The notes under the pieces: generated by a model
The model's input: only the letters and a program-made list of their open reading frames with translations
Databases searched by the model: none
Told to the model about the DNA's origin: nothing
Made by a program: the position numbers and the translations under genes
From: an uncultured Lachnospiraceae bacterium
Lineage (GTDB): Bacteria; Bacillota; Clostridia; Lachnospirales; Lachnospiraceae
Direction: 5' to 3'
NCBI GenBank assembly: GCA_910577045.1
Contig: CAJTLB010000014.1
Coordinates: 1-64,000 of the forward strand
Length of the DNA stretch: 64,000 nt
In this document: piece by piece, positions 59,676 through 64,000 of the stretch
How the letters are laid out: the number at the start of each line of letters is the position of its first letter
Numbering within the stretch: the first letter of the stretch is position 1

Positions 59676-60752
59676 ATGCAGGAAGGGTACTGGACGGCAG
59701 GCATAGATATTGGCGTAGAGGTGACACAAGTAAGTTATATGACGGAGGGAATGACAGATCCAGTAACACTAGATACGCTTTTTGAAACCGGGAAGGATAT
59801 CTCTTTTATAAAAGATTGTATTTTAGCAATACCAGGGCTTGAAGATCCTGCTTTATTAGGCGGAATTGATATTATCCTGCCAGAATTTACATTAGAGGCG
59901 GCAGAAAAGGTAAAACAGGCTTGTATAAAAATGGGGATTGTGGAAGAGAAAATCCATTTACAAGGGGTGGAGGAAGCTTCTATCTATTTTGCCTTAAGCC
60001 AGGAAAGAAGCTTGTGGAATAATGATGTAATATTTTTTGATTTTTCCAAAGAAGGGTTAATCTATAGAAGCCTGCATATTGAGAAACAAAGCAATGGTTC
60101 TATTGTTACAAAATTAATCTCAGAAAGTGTAGAAGGAATAGAATTTAATGAACCTTCTGACGAAGTGTTTTTACAGTTGGCAAGGGCACGGATGGACAGG
60201 CGGTTAATTAGTGCCGTTTATTTAATTGGGGAGGGGTTTTATAAGGAAGAATGGGCAAAAGAAAGCTTAAAATATTTATGCAGCAGGCGCCGGGTATTTA
60301 TGGGGCTGAACCTTTATACAAGAGGGGCAGCTTTTGCAGCATATGACAGGATACACTCCCGTGCCTATGATCATGTGTTATTCTTATGTAAAAACCGGTT
60401 ATTTGTTTCTGTAGGGCTTTCTATTGTTTATCAAGGGGAAGAAAAGGTGTTATATTTAGCGAAGGTTGGCACAAATTGGTATGAGGTGAGGGCATGTATA
60501 GAAGCTATTCCAGATGAGATTTCTGAAATTACTTTGGTATTACAATCGTTAAAGGGAGAACAGTCGGAAGAGAAGGTTTCCTTAGAAAATTTTCCTAAAA
60601 GGGAAAGAAGGATGACAAGGCTGGAAATCCAACTGTCATTTTTAAGTGAAGAATATGGGGTACTTACAATAAAAGATCTTGGGTTTGGAAGGTTAATGAA
60701 ACCAAGTGAAGCCATTATGAAAAAGAATATTTGGATACGGAAGAGAACATAA
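59676..60752 (+). CDS. DUF5716 family protein, actin/HSP70-like fold
   Basis: A 358-residue protein that accompanies DUF5717. The start YWTAGIDIGVEVTQVSYM and later VIFFDFSKEGLIYRSL look like the phosphate 1 and phosphate 2 loops of the actin/HSP70 fold, with AVYLIGEGFYKEEWAKESLKYL as a possible adenosine loop. That gives about 230 residues of ATPase-like domain, then a C-terminal domain of beta strands. ATPase activity is inferred, since the usual DXG loops are loosely kept. The ATG at 59676 follows AAAGGAG; the frame is open earlier into the previous gene. It probably works as chaperone-like or filament partner of DUF5717. Confidence 0.82.
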   Translation: MQEGYWTAGIDIGVEVTQVSYMTEGMTDPVTLDTLFETGKDISFIKDCILAIPGLEDPALLGGIDIILPEFTLEAAEKVKQACIKMGIVEEKIHLQGVEEASIYFALSQERSLWNNDVIFFDFSKEGLIYRSLHIEKQSNGSIVTKLISESVEGIEFNEPSDEVFLQLARARMDRRLISAVYLIGEGFYKEEWAKESLKYLCSRRRVFMGLNLYTRGAAFAAYDRIHSRAYDHVLFLCKNRLFVSVGLSIVYQGEEKVLYLAKVGTNWYEVRACIEAIPDEISEITLVLQSLKGEQSEEKVSLENFPKRERRMTRLEIQLSFLSEEYGVLTIKDLGFGRLMKPSEAIMKKNIWIRKRT

Positions 60753-60767
60753 AGGGGAGCAGAGTGT

Positions 60768-61547
60768 ATGAGTGGGTTATTGCTGTGTAGCAGTAGAAGA
60801 AGTGAAAAGCCATTTTTAGTGGAAAAGGATATGGAAATCTGGTCGTTAGAAGAATTGTGCTATTATTTATATGAGAATGTGTTTAATCTTACGGATGATT
60901 TTTTTTCACCAGAGTTACTAGAATATTTGGAGAAGGATTTGGAATTAGAAAAACTTGCCAAGGATCTTTTTTTGTGTAAAGAAGAAGGCAATAGTTATGC
61001 AGAAATGGTGATTATGGTATGTGAAACAGCAAATTATTATAGTAAGGAAGAGTTATTAGAATTTGAGGAACATTTGAAAAGTTTTTCTATGTTAAGCCAT
61101 ACGAAGCGTTTAAAGCTTTTAGGGGATACCTGCATGGAAAAACGGCTTTATGCACAGGCATTAAGGAAATATGAAGAAATTTTGGCATACCGAAGAAAAG
61201 AAGCTTGTGAAGAGGAGTTTATTGGAAGGGTATACCATAATATGGGGATTGCTTATGCAAAAATGTTATTGTATAAGGAAGCAGAAGAATATTTAAAGAA
61301 GTCATATGAAATGCTTCCTGCTATTGACAGTATTAAAAAAGAGCTTTTACTTTTATATTATTTGTCCGGCAATGAAGAAAAGTATAAAGAAACGGCACTA
61401 TTGTGTTCAAAGAAAGAACAGATAGAAGCAGAAGAAGCATGGAAAGCGGTACAGGAATCGGCATGTATAGAAGAAGGGCGCATAGAAGCCGTTGTAGAAA
61501 AATGGAAGCGGGAGTATCGGTACCAGATGCAGGGGAGTGAAAAGTAA
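60768..61547 (+). CDS. TPR-like protein of the DUF5717/5716 operon
   Basis: A 259-residue cytoplasmic helical protein. One or two TPR units are recognisable: LLGDTCMEKRLYAQALRKYEEILAYR and VYHNMGIAYAKMLLYKEAEEYLKKSYEM (about residues 122-190), followed by an ELLLLYYLSGNEEKYKE unit. The N-terminal half is acidic, with LEELCYYLYENVFNLTDDFF, a segment I have no family for. The stop and the next start are adjacent, showing tight coupling. Most likely an adaptor for the neighbours. Confidence 0.8.
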   Translation: MSGLLLCSSRRSEKPFLVEKDMEIWSLEELCYYLYENVFNLTDDFFSPELLEYLEKDLELEKLAKDLFLCKEEGNSYAEMVIMVCETANYYSKEELLEFEEHLKSFSMLSHTKRLKLLGDTCMEKRLYAQALRKYEEILAYRRKEACEEEFIGRVYHNMGIAYAKMLLYKEAEEYLKKSYEMLPAIDSIKKELLLLYYLSGNEEKYKETALLCSKKEQIEAEEAWKAVQESACIEEGRIEAVVEKWKREYRYQMQGSEK

Positions 61548-62735
61548 ATGAAATTATTTGGCTGGTGGAAGAAAAATAAAAAAGACGACTTAAAAGAGAA
61601 AAAGACAATTGGGGAATATATTGATGATATGGAACGTCCTTCGCTCCTTGTCCCAGTCCCATATAGAGTAGGTTCTGCGGAAGAAATAGAAGGATTTGTA
61701 GGCAATGCGATTAGCCAGATTGATATTGCAAATAAAGCGGTAGAGGATGCGAAAGATGAATATGAGGCTGTAACAAATTCTCTGCGGGATGTGCAGATTA
61801 TTACAGAAATACCAAAGGAAGCAAGGGGAGAGCTTGCGGCAGCGGCGGAACGGATTATAGAGTTAAGCATAGAACGGGAAAATTATCAAAAATCGCCCAA
61901 TAAAATTCCAGAAGAACAATATCTAAAAATGGAAAGCTATGGCGAGGATATCCGCGATATGATGAAACGCTTAGACGATGATGAAAAGTATGCGGAAGTA
62001 ATAAAAGAGGATATGAAAGTACTGGAAGGGGAAAAAGGAGAAATCCGCTATGAAATAGATGAAATACAGGACAAGCTGGAATTATATAAGAAATTAATGG
62101 GCTGGGTAATAGGGGCATTGGGTGCGGTAGTGGTTTTTACCGGAGTGAATATTAGTATGTGGGAAGGGCAGTATAATGTCTGGATCTATGGCATGTTGGC
62201 GTTTATTGGCGTAACATTGGCAGCGATCTTTGCAAAACAGCAGGAGGAACGTAAAGAGCTACGTTACCAAGAAAGAAAGATGAACCGTGCCATCAGCCTG
62301 TTAAATAAAGCAAAAGTCCGCTATGTAAATATCCGTACCAGTATTGACTACCAGCATTTAAAGTATGGTGTAGAAAGCGCATATGAATTAAACCATATTT
62401 GGGGCATTTACCTAGAAATGAAACGGGAGAGAGAATTATACCGCAACAGTTCTAAGGAATTACATGATGCAGAAACGGAGTTAATTGCAATTTTATCCGA
62501 TTTCCAGTTGCTTGATCCAAGGATTTGGGTGCATAGGAGTGCCGCCCTTTTAGATGAAAGGGAGATGGTAGAGGTGCGCCATGATCTCAATGTAAGGCGG
62601 CAGAAGTTAAGAAAAAATATGGAATATAATAAGCAAGTGGCAGAAAATACAGGTAAGAGTATACAAGATTTTGCAAAGATGAATAGTGGGTATGCAAATG
62701 AAATTATGAGTTTGGTAAGGCTTAAGAGTGTATAA
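61548..62735 (+). CDS. Coiled-coil membrane protein
   Basis: A 395-residue protein with two close membrane segments (about residues 182-225, VIGALGAVVVFTGVNISMW and WIYGMLAFIGVTLAAIFA) flanked by long coiled coils. The N-terminal coil runs from about 50 to 180 and the C-terminal one from 226 to 390. The basic start MKLFGWWKKNKKDD and the layout suggest both coils face the cytoplasm, giving an anchor for the other operon products. I do not recognise a named family. It ends the operon; the Fic gene follows after 84 bases. Confidence 0.8.
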   Translation: MKLFGWWKKNKKDDLKEKKTIGEYIDDMERPSLLVPVPYRVGSAEEIEGFVGNAISQIDIANKAVEDAKDEYEAVTNSLRDVQIITEIPKEARGELAAAAERIIELSIERENYQKSPNKIPEEQYLKMESYGEDIRDMMKRLDDDEKYAEVIKEDMKVLEGEKGEIRYEIDEIQDKLELYKKLMGWVIGALGAVVVFTGVNISMWEGQYNVWIYGMLAFIGVTLAAIFAKQQEERKELRYQERKMNRAISLLNKAKVRYVNIRTSIDYQHLKYGVESAYELNHIWGIYLEMKRERELYRNSSKELHDAETELIAILSDFQLLDPRIWVHRSAALLDEREMVEVRHDLNVRRQKLRKNMEYNKQVAENTGKSIQDFAKMNSGYANEIMSLVRLKSV

Positions 62736-62819
62736 TAGGATTTTTATAAGGAATTTTTGAAGGGGTTTGTATTTATTTAGAAGGGTTTGGAGTAAATAAA
62801 TAGGGGTAAATAGGAAAAT

Positions 62820-63563
62820 ATGATAAGCAATTCTATAAATAAGGATTTTTTAGAGTTTTTATTAAAGCGGTTTAAGATAGAAAAAGAAAAGTTTGATCGA
62901 TCTGGCGTATATGCTTATACACAGCGTTTGCTTGCTTATAATTCAAATAAAATAGAAGGTAGTACATTGACAGAGGAACAAACAGCATCTTTGTTTGATA
63001 ATGGCACGTTACCTAAATCAGAAAATTATTATAGGGCAAAAGATGTGGAAGAAATGAATGGGCATTTTCTTATGTTTAATAAAATGCTTGATACATTAGA
63101 TAAGCCATTAACACAAGAATTAATAAAACAATTTCATTATGAATTAAAGTCTGGGGTATTCGAAGATCGGGCAAATGGATATGCTATTGGTGATTATAAG
63201 AAACGCCCAAATATGATTGGCATATATCAAACAACAAGGCCAGAAAATGTTGAAAAGGAAATGAGTTTACTAATAGATTGGTATAACAAACAGAGGGTAG
63301 ATATTTTGATATTGGCAGTATTTCATGCAAAATATGAGAGTATCCATCCATTTCAAGATGGAAATGGCAGGACAGGAAGGTTAATTCTTTTTCGGGAATG
63401 TTTAAAGAAAGAACAAATCCCTATTGTTATTGAAGATAGGAATAGGGATGAATATTTAGAAGCACTAAAAGAATATAGAGAAAAACAGGTATTAGATAAA
63501 TTAATGGTACTTTTTAAAAAAGAACAAGACTTTTATTGGAACCAGTGCCAATATTTTATGTAA
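62820..63563 (+). CDS. Fic family protein with built-in inhibitory helix
   Basis: A 247-residue Fic-domain enzyme that would transfer AMP (or another nucleotide part) to hydroxyl groups of target proteins. The catalytic motif HPFQDGNGRTGR (His about 176) is perfect. The N-terminal NSNKIEGST (about 41-49) fits the (S/T)xxxE(G/N) inhibitory motif of class II Fic proteins, so it should be self-inhibited. There is no separate antitoxin gene. It may be read from the DUF5717 operon or from its own promoter; the ribosome site is weak (AGGAAAAT). A strong hairpin follows. Confidence 0.92.
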   Translation: MISNSINKDFLEFLLKRFKIEKEKFDRSGVYAYTQRLLAYNSNKIEGSTLTEEQTASLFDNGTLPKSENYYRAKDVEEMNGHFLMFNKMLDTLDKPLTQELIKQFHYELKSGVFEDRANGYAIGDYKKRPNMIGIYQTTRPENVEKEMSLLIDWYNKQRVDILILAVFHAKYESIHPFQDGNGRTGRLILFRECLKKEQIPIVIEDRNRDEYLEALKEYREKQVLDKLMVLFKKEQDFYWNQCQYFM

Positions 63564-63587
63564 TATCCCTATAATAAAAAGAAAACT

Positions 63588-63689
63588 GGAGTTGCCACAA
63601 AATAGTAAATTTTTATTATATATAATATAGATAATATAAAATATTTACTATATATAATAAAAAACTGTATTTTGTGACAGCTCTTTTTT
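63588..63689 (+). terminator. Long terminator-like hairpin after the Fic gene
   Basis: GGAGTTGCCACAAAATA pairs, with small mismatches, with TATTTTGTGACAGCTC, followed by six T's. The about 65-base loop is itself AT-rich with repeated TATATATAATA blocks that can pair. Confidence 0.75.
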
Positions 63690-63823
63690 AAATGGAATCT
63701 GGCAGGTAGTATAGTGGAATATAGCAGGTAGCTATGATAGAATAGGAAAATAAATAATACTTTGTGTTTTATACGTTCTTAAGATAGAAAAAGACATTAA
63801 TTTTTATATGGAGGGGAAATGGC

Positions 63824-64000
63824 GTGGTAGTATATGCGAAAATACGTAAAAATGGGGAATATCATTCACAAAATATTTATCATGCTGCTGCTGGCTTTAG
63901 GGAAATGGGGGCAGAAATAAAAAAATATTATAGTATTGATGAAATATATGATAATGTTACAAAAGAAGATATTGTATTAGATTATATTGAACAGACAAAA
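63824..64000 (+). CDS. Start of a possible ATP-grasp (R2K-type) protein
   Basis: From a GTG at 63824, seven bases after GGAGGGG, the frame stays open to the window end (59 codons). It reads MVVYAKIRKNGEYHSQNIYH then AAAGFREMGAEIKKY, close in style to the N-terminal domain of R2K clade ATP-grasp proteins. An ATG at 63834 is in another frame that stops early. Too little is present to be sure of the family, and the gene runs out of the window. Confidence 0.5.
   Translation, partial: MVVYAKIRKNGEYHSQNIYHAAAGFREMGAEIKKYYSIDEIYDNVTKEDIVLDYIEQTK

Noticed and set aside
62820..63563. Fic-type toxin-antitoxin pair
   Set aside because: No FicA-like antitoxin gene is adjacent; the inhibitory motif is inside the protein itself.

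Overview
The window looks like a chromosomal segment of a low-GC anaerobic Firmicute of class Clostridia, most likely Lachnospiraceae. The reasons are the scfA-scfB-secDF (SCIFF ranthipeptide) locus, the DUF5717/DUF5716 operon, CotF-like spore coat proteins, a THF riboswitch before folT, a T-box before serS and the yicC-remA-gmk-rpoZ cluster. Genus cannot be fixed from the sequence alone.

Layout. 1-4.3 kb: end of an unknown gene, glycogen synthase, two small coat-like proteins, an HD hydrolase, a PAP2-like membrane protein and a CmpB-like membrane protein. 4.3-7.8 kb: a 14-bp degenerate repeat array, rqcH (ribosome quality control) and a decayed IS607-type element in which the end of tnpA is fused to a headless tnpB. 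7.8-24.9 kb: late cobalamin biosynthesis (cobT, cobU, cobS, a cobU-like gene, cobC, cbiB, cobD, cobQ, cobO). This cluster is split between cobU and cobS by about 7 kb of AT-rich accessory DNA. That DNA holds an Rpn-family nuclease, a broken second copy of the cobU 3' half, decayed ORFs, two ABC exporter genes (one frameshifted at a G run in its signature motif) and a BtrH-like protein.

24.9-37 kb: housekeeping yicC-remA-gmk-rpoZ, a patatin phospholipase, a THF riboswitch with folT, a CBS-ACT protein, the SCIFF precursor, its radical SAM maturase and SecDF, then a formate/nitrite transporter, PspC, tRNA-Thr, a DUF2752 protein and a LysE-type exporter. 37-50 kb: a TRAP transporter (dctPMQ), a secreted GH5 glycanase, an alanine symporter, a hybrid histidine kinase, superoxide dismutase, T-box-serS with tandem repeats over its stop codon, and a membrane protein. 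50-54.7 kb: clpB, a DUF4250 gene on the other strand that contains the clpB terminator, an EamA transporter and a polysaccharide deacetylase. 54.7-64 kb: an operon of a phosphodiesterase, a giant DUF5717 protein, an actin/HSP70-like DUF5716 protein, a TPR-like protein and a coiled-coil membrane protein, under a promoter overlapped by a perfect palindrome; then a Fic protein and the start of a possible ATP-grasp gene.

How the genes work together. The cob genes cover corrinoid adenosylation, side-chain amidation, aminopropanol attachment and nucleotide loop assembly, but no corrin-ring genes are present here. scfA-scfB-secDF couples a Cys-rich peptide to its maturase and the Sec machinery. The most promising poorly described units are the DUF5717/DUF5716 operon, the ABC/BtrH-like cassette inside the cob operon, and a 26-bp CRISPR-repeat-like motif found singly upstream of two unrelated genes.
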